In this document: piece after piece, positions 22,881 through 34,117 of the stretch
Numbering within the stretch: position 1 is the first letter of the stretch
Layout: every line of letters starts with the position of its first letter
Origin: Exophiala sp. HKRS030
Lineage: Eukaryota > Ascomycota > Eurotiomycetes > Chaetothyriales > Herpotrichiellaceae
Direction: 5' to 3'
Assembly: GCA_023897205.1 (NCBI GenBank)
Contig: JAHWDD010000002.1
Location: 6,448,001-6,512,000, forward strand
DNA length: 64,000 nucleotides
Program-made: the position numbers and the translations under genes
The notes under the pieces: generated by a model
What the model was told of the DNA's origin: nothing
Database searches by the model: none
What the model saw: only the letters and a program-made list of their open reading frames with translations

Positions 22881-22898
22881 TACTGTACATGTACAGTA
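22881..22898. repeat. Perfect 18-bp palindrome
   Basis: TACTGTACATGTACAGTA reads the same on both strands. It lies in the large gap upstream of the cyclin; function unknown. Confidence 0.8.
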
Positions 22899-23248
22899 CG
22901 GATAGTGTAGGGAGTCGGATTCATTTCAGGGACTTCCCACCTGGCAGTGTCCACTGTCCACAGTCCACTGTCCACCGTCCAGCAATCATGGTCCCGAGGC
23001 CTAAGCTTGAGGAGGCCCAATAAGCCCCGAAAGCGGGCTAAGGCGGAGGCGAAGAGGCAATCAGGGATGACAGGGTAAAGGTGAGAGCCAGTCACAAGCC
23101 AGGAGCCAGGCCGGGAGAAGCCCAGCAATGGCTAAGGAGGCCGTAGGAGGTCCACCCACATCCGGACACGCACGACAGGGTAGGCTAGGCACGACTATGC
23201 CTGCAGCGAAGAGGAGTCTCCGACTTGCATCTTGTGGCCTATGGCCCT

Positions 23249-23283
23249 GGGCAGTGGGCGGTGGGCGGTGGGCGGTGGGCAGT
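23249..23283 (+). repeat. Five tandem GGGCRGT heptamers
   Basis: Five consecutive 7-mers, GGGCAGT or GGGCGGT. The regular GGG runs could allow a G-quadruplex on the plus strand. Confidence 0.75.
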
Positions 23284-26200
23284 GACTGGGCAGCGTAGCC
23301 CGAGTGCCAGAGCCCATCCGAGCCAGAAGATTTCAAGCCAGTCACGCCGTTCGCCATTGGCTTCTCTCTAGTGGCTCTACCGAGTAGGTGACTGGCTCTT
23401 CACCATTTTGTTATTGGGCAATTCGGAGAATTGTGGGAATGAGAAAGGAAAAAAGGGTCAGGCACTTTACACAATAATACTCAGTGTTCCCGTAAATCCT
23501 TTCGATCAATAGTAGCAAACATAGGCTGTGGTGGCATCAAAGAGACAGAAGTTTATTGAATTAGGGAATGACAGCTGAGCACTGCACCAGGCACAGTCAC
23601 TCCCTGGATGGTCCACGATGGTCCCAGGCCCCGAAAGAGCTGCCTGTCACTCCTAAATTCTGATGTCAGTGAGTGAGTGCAGGCCCCATATGTCTTTGGT
23701 CTCTTCTTCACGTGGGCCGGGGTTTAGGTCTTTAGGGAGGCCCGGATGCACCGCCATCGACCTACTTGAGTACAACCTAATGCACTAAGTATGGACAAAG
23801 GAAGAGACACGCTGTGCTTAGTGGATGTCTCGACCTAAGTAGTGCACTAGAGCCTGTTTTGGAAAGGTGCTTAGGGACCGCGAATGCATTTTGCTGGAAT
23901 TGATCAATCACATATCGATTAGTAGGCACCTAGTAGGCGCCAAGCAGGCACCAAGGAGGTTTTAAGAGGTTGCAGCCAATCCAGCTGCGTGTATTGTCCT
24001 CCGGTCCGCCCGACTGCCGTCTTGGCGCACAATTGGCGAAAATCCTGTTCGCCCTCGTGGCAGTCTATCTTCTGCATTCTCTCTCCAATCCTCTACACGG
24101 CTCATCCATTTCATCCTCACAATTCCTACCACCTACAGTACTCCTAGGCCACTCCGGATCTGCGTCTTTTTTTGCACTGCGCCTCTGACACTTTGCCCCC
24201 GGCTGAATACCTGAAACATTCATGAACCATGAAATACACCTGGTAAAGTCATCGTCATGATGTCAAGAGCCTTTGCTTTCTTTTCTCTTCTCTATCCTTC
24301 TCATCAATAGGTGAGGGCTTTATGGCAACTATTCATAGTCTTGCAGAAGGACCTTAGTCACGATTCACTACCCACCAGTCAAGGTCGCTAGAATTGATTT
24401 GTCCGCTATTGCATGTACTTGGCAAGTTGAAGTTGCTCACTATCAAACTTGTACCAGAGTGTATCCGGAAGCTCCATGCAAAGATGTAAACGGCATCGAC
24501 CTTCGCCTGGAAGCGCCATTATTGTTGTAGCCTGGTTAGACGGCACACCTGTCCTGGTTCTGGTTCGCCACAACGAAGAACCCATGGTCACAGAATCCAA
24601 TGGACCCGAGGGGCCCATTACCGGCGAGCATTCTTTCAATTTTGATACATCATCGTCATCATCATCGTCAGCGCTGCATATTCACCTCTGGATGTTCCTT
24701 ACGATCGGTGACTTTTATGCACCAGGGTTTGCCACCGGAACCACTAAACTGGAGTCCTAACCGCCACTCCAAAGTGACACCTTTCATGTCGATTTTCCAT
24801 GGTCGATATTCCTCGATCGCGAGCACTAGGCAACTGTGAAACCCATAATTCTAAAGTACTAGAGACCCTTACGGAGTAGACACCAACCAGATCTAGGTGA
24901 GTGCTCTACCTCAGTAGTGCTCCATCTTACCCTGCCATTCTCATCACACATCTTTACCGCCCGACGTCACTTGATCCTGGCCTCGTCTATCCATCCATCC
25001 ATAACCCAAGTTTTGTGTCCATTTAAAAGACTTGGCTATCAACTGGTTCATGACCCGACGTCTGGTACGGAGTCCATCACTAATGCCTACCACTAGCCAT
25101 ACTTCCAAAAGCATGCATAAAAGCGGGAATCACATATCCAACGAACCCAAGCGTGTACTCCGTCGGTGGCAGGGTCTCGAATCTATTCTCGTGCTTTGAC
25201 GTTCCGATTTCCACAACAAGACAAGACGTATGTATGTATGTCTTTCCCGCGGTTAACCCCACCCCTTTCTCACTCGTTTCACGCCCGACATTTGAAATCT
25301 CCATGTACAAATTAAAAGACTTAGAGGTGACTCTGGCTCTGGAGGGTCCCATCGGAAGGTCACGATGGCGAAGGTGCTGGAGCCTTGAAAGTCCGGTCCC
25401 AAGAGTGACAAAAAGCACTGAGGGTGTTCTCGTGTCCAACTTCCCAACGCTCTCACATCCCAATCAGGATCGTCCGATTCAGACACTTTCCCCCTATTTT
25501 CCCTTGCAGCCTACCTGCAACAAAGCCGTCATCCTCAACATCAATTCCAAGACTCAATCCCAATATGACGACGATGAGCATGACAGGCTCCAATCTCCAC
25601 ACACGAACAATGTACAACCGCCAACTACGTGATTGACTGACAGCACCTGTAGATGTCTCTCATACACACTCACTTACAAGATACCGGCTCAGCCTATGAC
25701 AAGAGCATAATCTAGGACAATGCCTGAGAGTTTCATGGTAAAAAAAATAATGCAACTGCTGACCAACGCGAGCGCCTAGGGTTACTTTCTGCGTGCCATG
25801 TGGCCCGAGCACACTACTGTAACTACCACGCTCGGTGCCAGGCGGTGCTTGCTCATGTATGTACTGTATGTGCCTCGACATCATAATCGCGCCCCTCTAA
25901 AATCAACCTAAGGACCTACAAGGGTTATTGGGAACGTCGTGAGACCTGTACATAAAAAGCTCATGTAATAATACCCACAATACCCTACCCACGGTGCCAC
26001 CCACGCCTACCCCAGCTCACGTGCTCCTCAAAACCCACCACACATGCATTATCTTCTTTTTCTTCAAGTCATGAGGGACGAGAATGGCCGGTTCTCATGA
26101 AGAAGGAAAAGAGAAAGAGAAAGAGAAAGACATGGTTCAATTGAGATGATTCCACACGAAGAATCTGTCCAGTCCCAGAGAGTAGGTCGTTCCATGATCT

Positions 26201-26852
26201 TGGGTTCACTGTGCCACTCACTATGCATTTCCTCTTACAAACCGTCTGCGTGTAGTTCTAGACCGTGTCCAGGTCTCTACTAGCCAGACCCAGAACACAC
26301 ACAGAAACATAAGGTAGGTAGGTAGGTACCTAAGGGAGTACATGTGACATGTGACATGTAACATGAGCTGCTGCTACTGCCGCTGCTGTTGATGATGATG
26401 AGACTGCTATTGCTGGTGAGAAGGCCCAAAGAAACGTGTCAATGCCTTCCTCTCGTCCCTAACCCACTGTACCTACTATTCACGCCTCCTCCGTACTGTA
26501 TGTACAGTACAAAACCCTCATGAGCCCATGTGAACGAACCCCTTGCCTCTCAATTCTTGACTCTTGACTTCTCGAGTCCCTGAACCACCAAATAATTTGT
26601 CAACTATGTGACTTAACTAAATGGACAAAAACGGACCTCTGCCTGTCCTTACCAAGTCAGTAGTCCCTACCTATGTACCTAGGTACAGTACCTATGTACT
26701 GCACGCAAATAAACGACGTCCGTAGGTATTTACTTAGTTATTTACTTAGTTACACCGGCGCCAGGAAATTCTTTCTACCGTAGTGGACCAAAACATTCGT
26801 CCTCTATCTATCCCCTTTGTTCTTCCAAATTCTCTTCTTGGCCTCGATCTGG

Positions 26853-28048
26853 ATGATGATGATGCTGCTGCTGCTGCTGCTGCTTCGCTCCGACACAGAC
26901 GACAGGACCAGGAACAGCACCAGGAATAGCGACAGCGACAGCGACAGCGACAAAGTAAGCATAAAAACCAAAAGCAAAAGGTAAAGCAAGGCAAGGCAAG
27001 GTAAGGTAAGACAAGACAAGAGAATAGACGAGAGTGTACACAGTGTACACAGTGTAGTTGCATGACACGTGACATATCAGATTACAGTCAAGATTCAAGA
27101 AATCACTCTCCCTTTTAGTAGTATTCATTATTGGAAAACCCTCGAGGTCTCGAGTCTCGAGTCTCGAAGTTTGCATCTTGCATCTTGCATCTCGTGCCTA
27201 CCTTACTCTCTCGCACCTGGCACCTCACGCCTCGCGTCTGAGTCTGAGTCCGAGTCTGAGTCCGAGTCTGAGTCTGAGTCTGAGTCTGGTGTCCAAGTCC
27301 GATGTCTCGTGCACGTCCCCCCCTTTCTTTTTTTGCCTTACCTTTACTTTCTTTCTGTGGCCCAGCCAGGCAAACCAGGCGACGAGACTCGAGACCCATG
27401 TATTCATCCATCCATCCATCCATCCACCCATCCCTCCATTCATTATCGATTGACTGATTGATTGACTGATTGATTGATTGATTGATATTATTACCATTAC
27501 TTCCCATATTTACCAATATGGACGGACACCCCGGGTACCTCCAGACAATTCGAAGAATAAACAATGGGTGGGTGGGTGAGTGGGTGCCCAAGCGCTCGCT
27601 CGCTCGTTCGCTGATTCGTTGCGGCGACAAAGGCGGAGACGACGACGGAGACGGAGACGGAGACGGAGACGGAGACGAAGACTGGTGGAGAGATGGATAT
27701 GGACATGGAGTTGGAGTTGGAGATGGAGATGGACATGGACATGGAGATGCACACGGAGGACGGAGGACGGGTTGGGCATTTGGACATTTTGGACATCTGG
27801 ACACATGCGGCACATGGGCATATGGGCACATGGGCACATGGGCAGAAAAGAAAAATGACGAAGGAAACTAACTAAATCACTAACTATCTACCTAGAACTA
27901 TCTCCGTAGTTGGTTGGTTGGTTGGTTGGCACGGTTGGTTAACTACCTACTGGGTTAGTTAGTTACTCCATAGACACTCCCACGACTCCGTACATACAGT
28001 AACTCGGTGCGTTAGTTCCTGGCGGTCCTGGTGGTCCTGGTGGTCCTG
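26853..28048. repeat. Field of at least nine different microsatellites
   Basis: Within 1.2 kb: GAT x4 and GCT x7 (26853-26885), AGCGAC x4 (26929-26952), GTCTGA about x9 with GTCCGA variants (27236-27288), CATC (27405-27434), ATTG/ACTG (27446-27485), GGTG (27565-27586), CGCT (about 27592-27608), GGAGAC x5 (27647-27676), ATGGAC/ATGGAG (about 27688-27755), TTGG x5 (27910-27929) and a TCCTGGTGG 9-mer (28017-28048). The repeats keep long frames open on both strands, which explains the apparent coding potential; none looks like a protein gene. Confidence 0.85.
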
Positions 28049-29365
28049 TTAGGTGATTGATTGTCAACGGAGGGTCCGGAGATGCCTGGAGGTATTATTG
28101 GGTGAATACGGAGATACAAGTCGTAAGTAATAGACTTGTCGTTAGCACCTACATACATATGTACCTAGGTACGGAGTACTTTGTAGTAGGTTTGGAGTGC
28201 AGAATACGGAGTACGGGAAACGGAGTAAGCAGTACGCATGGCATGCCACGCGGCATAGCTACAGTACCTCCAGTAGTACATGGCTAGCTTAGGTACGGCA
28301 GGACGGACAATGGAGGACAACGAACGAAGCTGCAGCAAAGACAATTCAGGATTCACGGGACTGGCTCGCCTCTCCTGCAGCAATATGAATTCTGCTCTTC
28401 CCGTCCCTATGCATCGAACTAATTAACTAGTGCGGAGTGTTATACACATGACGGATCAGAGGCTCTGGCGATAATTATAATGCCGCCAGTGGCCGCCCCA
28501 GCAAGCAGTCATGTCATCTTCAGAATGCTGCACGTGAGGTACTGTAACAGGCATTTCCCCTTCCACATCTTCTCTTCCACACACGCACAGACTTTTTCTT
28601 TGCTTCTTGCATCTGACCCAAACTTCAAGTCTCGGAACGAGGTTGACTAGCGATAACACAGACCCCGGCTCCGGTGATTCGTATTACCACGGGATGCGTT
28701 CACAACGGGTGGTAGAAGGAAACTTTCCACAAAGCTAGGCAGTGAAACGAGCCAATCAGGGTTGCTGCAATTGATGAATCTCCTCTTTCACCGCGCCGAA
28801 GACCGGATCCTCCAATTCATAAATTTGGGGTTGACCAGCGGAGCTGCGTTGGAATACACGCTAGTTAGTGTCTGGGTTGCCTGAGTGTATTCCGTCTGGA
28901 CGCTGCGGGAGATGTCGCGAGAAAGGCTTTGTGCAAACGTTGATCAACCCTTTTGTTCAATTGAAGCCGAGGTCTCCATCGTTGCTGCACATCGCCTGGC
29001 AAAAGCCAAACCCCAAGTCTCGGAACAAAGAGGATGGGGTGCTTTGAAATCAGACTGCTCAACCAAAAAGCCCTTGAGCAGGAGTAATTTGCGGGGAAGC
29101 GGAGGACCAGGAACTTCCCTTCGACATGGTGTGTGTACATCATCATGTCCACATTCAACATATTCGGGTCTTGTGATTGCAAGCCTGTCAAGACTTCAAG
29201 TACCGTTCCGATGTAGGCACCATCACAAATTGATCAGGCCCATGATGGCGATGGTGTCGTGAGACTCGACCGAAAGTGCACCGAGGAGTTTGCTCGCCTC
29301 GGAATGTGGCCCTACATCTGCTCCTTGGATCTGAAAGAGAATCCATGGTCATATCTGGAAGCCAA

Positions 29366-31038
29366 TCACTTGGGGAACCATTCAACCGAAGGCAGGATGT
29401 GTGCTCTTAAGCCATCAAAGCGTTCTGTGTGCCATTTGCCTCGCCAATTTGCTTCTCTGGTTTTGGCATCCTCAAATGCGATCAATTCCTCTGGAGAAAG
29501 CTCTTCGAGAATGTCTGCAGAGATTGACGACAGATTTCTGTCATCAGTTTCACTGCCGGGATTTCCAAGCCACGATTCAGGTGCCGACTCTAGACATAGG
29601 TCATGAATTCGAAAGTTTCGACCAAATACAGGATCAAGTTCTGGAAGTCGGCCACTTTTTTCATCACTGCTTGTCTTGCCTGTGTCAGACACAACCTCCC
29701 ATCGCGCATGAGTCGGTTGTATGTGAGCTGGCCATTGCATGATATTGGTATGTATATCATAGACGCCTTCCAAGTTTGCTGCCCTTGTAGTCGCGAGTGA
29801 CGAATTGAAACGACTACACACGGATTTAGTAAATATCCACAGCTTGATCCTAGAGTTGCTTACCTCGCATCTCGGGCATGTTCCAACATCCAATTGTCGC
29901 TAGTAATGACCACTTTTCGTCGTTTCACTTCTTGGGCTTTTGCATTCAAGACCGGCACACTCGGAAGGTTGGTGTGATAAACTGCACTGGCTCCATGCCA
30001 TGCAACGTACTGGTTGCGATTGTAGGGCTCTCCTGGACCTGGTAGACGATCTTCAGGGACCGCAATCTCACCTGGAATGTCGCCTTGGTCGCGTGCTTGC
30101 TGGGCGTAGTAATCGTCGTGGACTTTTTTCCCTCCAATCACGATTTTAGCACCAAACTCTCGAAAGACAGACCTTGCTGTAACTACTCCGATAGCCCGAC
30201 CTTTGTATGAGTGAGGAATCAAGTCGCGCTCGATCAAATCTCTCTTCTCATCATCGTCGATGATGATCTTGTAGAGATGTTTGTGCTTTTGGAAAAAGAG
30301 GTAAGAGTCGCGGAAACCAATGCATCGCGCTGGTTCTGTTGACAACATGTAGAGTCGATCGTCTCGGCCCAAGATCGTAAAAGTTCGCACCCGATATTCC
30401 CGTCCCTCTAACAATTGACCGTCCTTGTCGACCTTTTGTTCTCCTTCTGGATCGTCGGGTAGCTCAACCTCATCATTGACGATCGACATGGGATTTCCAT
30501 CCACGTCTAGGGGAGCATGAGAAGTTCTAGTTCCGCCGGCCTTGTATCTTGCCCAGCGCCCGCCACGATGGCCACGAAAACCTCCTCGTCGCTTTGGTGT
30601 GCTGACCTCTGTCGTATCGTTGACTTCGTCTTCGGACGCAACTGGGGGTCTATTCTTGGGCGGGCGACCCAACCGTCTCCTCCCACCACGAGATCCGAGA
30701 CCACCTCCTCGACCTCGTCGTCGAGGGGTGGCAGAACGAGACACAGGGATTGAGTTGCGCGAAGGGGTTGGGGCCTCGTCTTCTTCCTCTTCTGGTTCAT
30801 TCTCGTCATTCTCGTCGTCGTCCGCGTCATTCTGCTCCGTATCATCATCATCCTGTGGAGTTCCCGCTTCGGCGGGAGTGGCATCGAGCATGGCTTCGTC
30901 TTCGTTGTCGGAGATGTTTGGGATTGGAGTTCCTATTCCCAGGTTAGCGATCATGTGGGTGGAGGTGCGTGGATGATTTTGGTCATTACGCATAGAAGCA
31001 GCAGCAGCCTGCGCTGCGAGGCGCGGACGCCGAGCCAT
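29366..31038 (-). CDS. RSC7: RSC/SWI-SNF chromatin-remodelling subunit Rsc7/Swp82
   Basis: Nuclear subunit of the RSC or SWI/SNF ATP-dependent nucleosome remodeller. Two exons, 31038-29864 and 29813-29366, with a 50-nt phase-2 intron (GTAAGC; acceptor GTAG), 540 aa. The N-terminal 170 residues are disordered: an acidic block, then RGRGGG/RGGRR basic repeats. The Rsc7/Swp82 core follows: REYRVRTFTILGR, LYMLSTEPARCIGFRDSYLF, HKHLYKII, RAIGVVTARSVFREFGAKI. The second exon continues the family pattern with RFNSSLATTR, GVYDIHTNIMQ and QPTHARWE, ending RAHILPSVEWFPK. The Swp82 and Rsc7 paralogues cannot be separated here. Snf12/Rsc6, a partner of the same complexes, lies at 54973-56579. Confidence 0.92.
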
Positions 31039-32179
31039 GACAAAGAAGTTCCTGAATGGCTACTGTTAGAGGGGATGAGTTGGTAGAATGTTTGTTACAA
31101 CGATCCAGATCTGGCATAACGCGAATTCGGAAAACATTCTGGGAACCGCGATTTTGCGGCTCAAGGACACTTTGGAGATGTACGGTGGACTTTTTGGGGT
31201 GCGATGCTCCTACGGCGCGGCATTTGGACGGATATTACTTTTGACTAATCACGTGACTACGACTGACTTCGAATGCACACTAGATGACAGATAACTTCAA
31301 CCTTGGGCGAGTGGCTGAAGCAAGTTGTTACGCAAGCATGCTTCAGAGCTTCGAAGTAAGATTGTGTATTAAGGATGCGCTGGTCGAGGCGAGGCTAGGC
31401 CACCAAGCGAGCGATCGTCCTTGATCCATGGGGCAGTGTTTCACAGCATGTTCAGCCTCGTTGCTGGTGAGGCTCGTCAGTCATCCTCGATTGAGTCGTG
31501 ACACAATGTTGGACGAGGCCGTGTGCTTAGTGCGCCCTCGTAAGGCGAGAGACACAATTGGTGTCATCTGATGCTCAGCCGTGCCAAATTTAGATAGATG
31601 GATAATTGGTAGTCGAAAGTTGCGAACAGATGCCTACAGACACATGACAGGTCTAGTTCCCAAAGGACCACAACCTTGATGAGCTGGAAAATGCGTCAGT
31701 CGGTCAGAGCCTCGGAGGGGCGTTTCACGAGATACGACATTCATGGTTCAGGCATGGAACTTGAAGGATAGTGAATTGACCAACTAAGTTAGTCTGGTCG
31801 TGAGGGCACGTCGAGCCATTTATTTTCAAGATATCAACAGAGTGGATGGACCAGTAAAAGACGTTCTAACTCGTAGGCAAGGAAGAATGCAAAAGTCTCG
31901 CCGACGGACACGGCCGAGGCCTAGAACATAAAAGGTAACTCTGGGTGCTCTGGATCCTTGGGCACAAGATTGTTGAGGCTCTCATTGGTGCTCTGAGGTT
32001 ACTTCAAGACTGCCTAGGTACCAAATCGAACGTTGGCTGGCCAGATTCACATGCCTCAACTGACTCTTAGCGTCTCATCAGTGGCCTGGCAGTGGTACAG
32101 GCGCACAGGTTGGCGGCGGGGAGCAGAGCATGTGGCTCTCACCTGCAAGGCGTCGGCTGCTCCTCAGAGTTTCGGGCAG

Positions 32180-32202
32180 TGAGTCAGTGAGTCAGTGAGT
32201 CA
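32180..32202 (+). promoter_or_regulatory. Three TGAGTCA sites at 8-bp spacing
   Basis: TGAGTCA occurs at 32180-32186, 32188-32194 and 32196-32202. TGAGTCA is the consensus for Gcn4/CpcA-type bZIP factors. It lies about 1.9 kb before the SCH9 ATG. It may also be just a short GTGAGTCA tandem repeat. Confidence 0.45.
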
Positions 32203-32417
32203 GTCCAACCGAACAGGTTAGGGCAGGTCAGGTCAGGTCAATCCCCAAGCGATCTTGTTCCAGGCGTAGATAGTATGTGGAGCCTAGGGGCATTCAAGAG
32301 GAGACAGTGCCTATTAATTGATCAATAGGTACATATGATTGACCACAGGTGTGCCTTGGGCGGGCTGAAGCACAGAATTGGAGGACTCAAGAAGGAGTTT
32401 GGGGGCAATATTAACCA

Positions 32418-32431
32418 CCTAGGTACCTAGG
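32418..32431. repeat. 14-bp CCTAGGTACCTAGG palindrome
   Basis: Perfect palindrome. Related palindromes: GTACCTAGGTAC at 26675-26686 and 28161-28172, TACCTAGGTA at 33149-33158. All lie in the two large gene-free gaps. Confidence 0.75.
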
Positions 32432-33350
32432 CAGTTAGGTAGTTAGGGGCGTCAGCCTATTCGCGCCACTGCCGCGGCCATGACTCCTTAGGCCATGGCC
32501 ACGGTCCGCGGGCGTACCCATGCCCAATAACGGGGGTAGATCCGATCGAACAGGGCGCAGAGGCCACCAACATTTAAGCGTGAGTGCGTGAATGCCTGTT
32601 ACTCTACAGTACGTGGTGGCATACTCGGTGCCGTCGAATGAGTAGAGGCAATGACGTCGACAATGTGGCTGACACGTTACTCTGGTTTCTGCCCTCTATA
32701 CCCTGTACTCTGTACGCGACACACAGTCCCAACATGAAGCCACTATAACAATTACACTAGACATAGGACAAGCTGAAAATGGCCAACCAATAAATATTCC
32801 AAATTCGAGTAACAGGGCAAAGGGGACCTAGAAGACAGAAAGGCATTGGAGCCGGGGGGCGTAGGCTGAGGGGTCATCCGGGTGCCTGCTGCAGACCTAG
32901 TTAGGGCCCTCTGGGCACTCTCAAAGCATGCCTTGGGGTTGTTGACCTTCTTGCCTCAGCCACATCTCACAAAAGTCACTCAAGGTTGGGCTTTGAAATT
33001 TTCCTCTCTCTTCTAGCCCTTTTTTTTCGGCCGCATTCTTGGTCATGTTCAAGTGGTTACTAGATGTCGCCATTCGAGCCCATCTTTGCCATTACGAAGC
33101 ATCTGAATTTGCTTCTCCATCCCCACCAGCTGCACTAACTACATAACCTACCTAGGTAGCTAAATACTAAATACTTACTCCCAGCTAGCAGGTGGCCAGT
33201 AGTTGATAAACCGCAAGGCAATAATTACATACTCGCGTACTCCATACATACCTAGTACCTACTTGCCTGTAATTATTTACTCCGTCCACTACCTAGTACC
33301 TAGTACCTACTGCGGGCCGAATTTAGTACCTTTTGGCTTTGGTCATTCCT

Positions 33351-33576
33351 CTCAATTCTCAATTCTCAACTCTCAACTCTCTCAACTCTGCCTGCTCCCC
33401 TCCCCTCCCCCTCCCTCCTTCGTTCCTCCATCGTCACCACCAACCGATTCAACTGCGTCCTCCATTCCTCCATCCCTCCATCCTCCATCCCTCCATCCTC
33501 CATCCCTCCCTCCATCGATCCCCTCTCTCGCCTCTTATCCTCTTATCCTCTTATCCTCGTCCCTCGTCCCTCGTCC
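33351..33576 (+). promoter_or_regulatory. Polypyrimidine repeat tract in SCH9 leader/promoter
   Basis: Successive CT-rich repeats: TCTCAAT/TCTCAAC units (33351-33390), CCTCCATC units (about 33459-33515), CTCTTATC units (about 33532-33558) and GTCCCTC units (about 33559-33576). Strand asymmetry is extreme, with almost no G. Such tracts often precede fungal transcription starts. Confidence 0.5.
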
Positions 33577-34117
33577 CACCGCCATCCCTCCCACTCCTTG
33601 CAGGCTCGCTACCACCCGTTTTTTCTTCCTTCGCCTCCGAATCCGCTACCCTCCAACCCTCCAACCCTCACCCATTCAACCTCGAGGCTTGCAGGCTCAA
33701 AAATCCGAGTCCACTACTAAACTCAACTGTCAAAACTCCAACTCGCCTTTCTCGCCAGATTAGATCACGAGTCCTCGATTCTTCTCATTATAACAGCTGT
33801 CACTACCGATCACTTCACACTCCTCTACGGCCTCTTCTTCCCGAGCTACCAACCACCCTCCACGGCCTCCGCAGTCTCTTGCTCCAGTCACGGCTTTCCA
33901 TACGAGCTCCGATCAAATTCCTGCAACCCTTGCCGACCACCTTCCGACTTTCTCCAACTTCTGCACCAACGTCGTCACCCACCTGAACCCAAACCCGGAA
34001 TTCTAAGGAACCTCATCACCTCCGCAGACGGGTGAGTGCGGCGACCCAGACATCGCCTATTCACCATCGAGCCACAGGCCGCTTGAAGAGGAGGTACTCG
34101 AACAGTAGTCCGCCATC

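Larger units (their letters stand above)
21149..29365. other. 8.2-kb region with no supportable gene
   Basis: Between the divergent 5' side of the cyclin and the 3' end of RSC7. Open frames here are short or consist of repeated low-complexity codons. The left 1.3 kb is probably cyclin leader and promoter, with a pyrimidine tract on its sense strand. The right part (26.8-28.1 kb) is a field of different microsatellites. Scattered TACGGAGTA and CCTAGG palindromes occur. Base composition is balanced, with no sign of the AT-rich decay seen in RIP-affected DNA. Confidence 0.6.
31039..34117. other. 3.1-kb region with no supportable gene, upstream of SCH9
   Basis: Between divergent RSC7 and SCH9. 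No protein features in the open frames; a Pro/Ser-rich frame across 33200-33990 is produced by pyrimidine repeats. It contains a TGAGTCA triple array, CCTAGG palindromes and a long CT-rich tract that probably belongs to the SCH9 promoter or leader. Confidence 0.6.

Noticed and set aside
27100..27875. Long overlapping open frames on both strands encoding Ser-Glu, Arg or Asp-Gly repeats
   Set aside because: They are produced by microsatellites with unit lengths divisible by three, occur in several frames at once and have no non-repetitive protein sequence.
31303..31365. tRNA-like or hairpin element (inverted repeat CTGAAGCA / TGCTTCAG)
   Set aside because: An 8-bp stem is present, but there are no proper A and B boxes and no acceptor stem.
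33203..33986. Pro/Ser/Leu-rich open frames of 180-220 codons before SCH9
   Set aside because: They arise from CT-rich tandem repeats in two frames at once, a pattern of a promoter or leader tract, not a protein gene.
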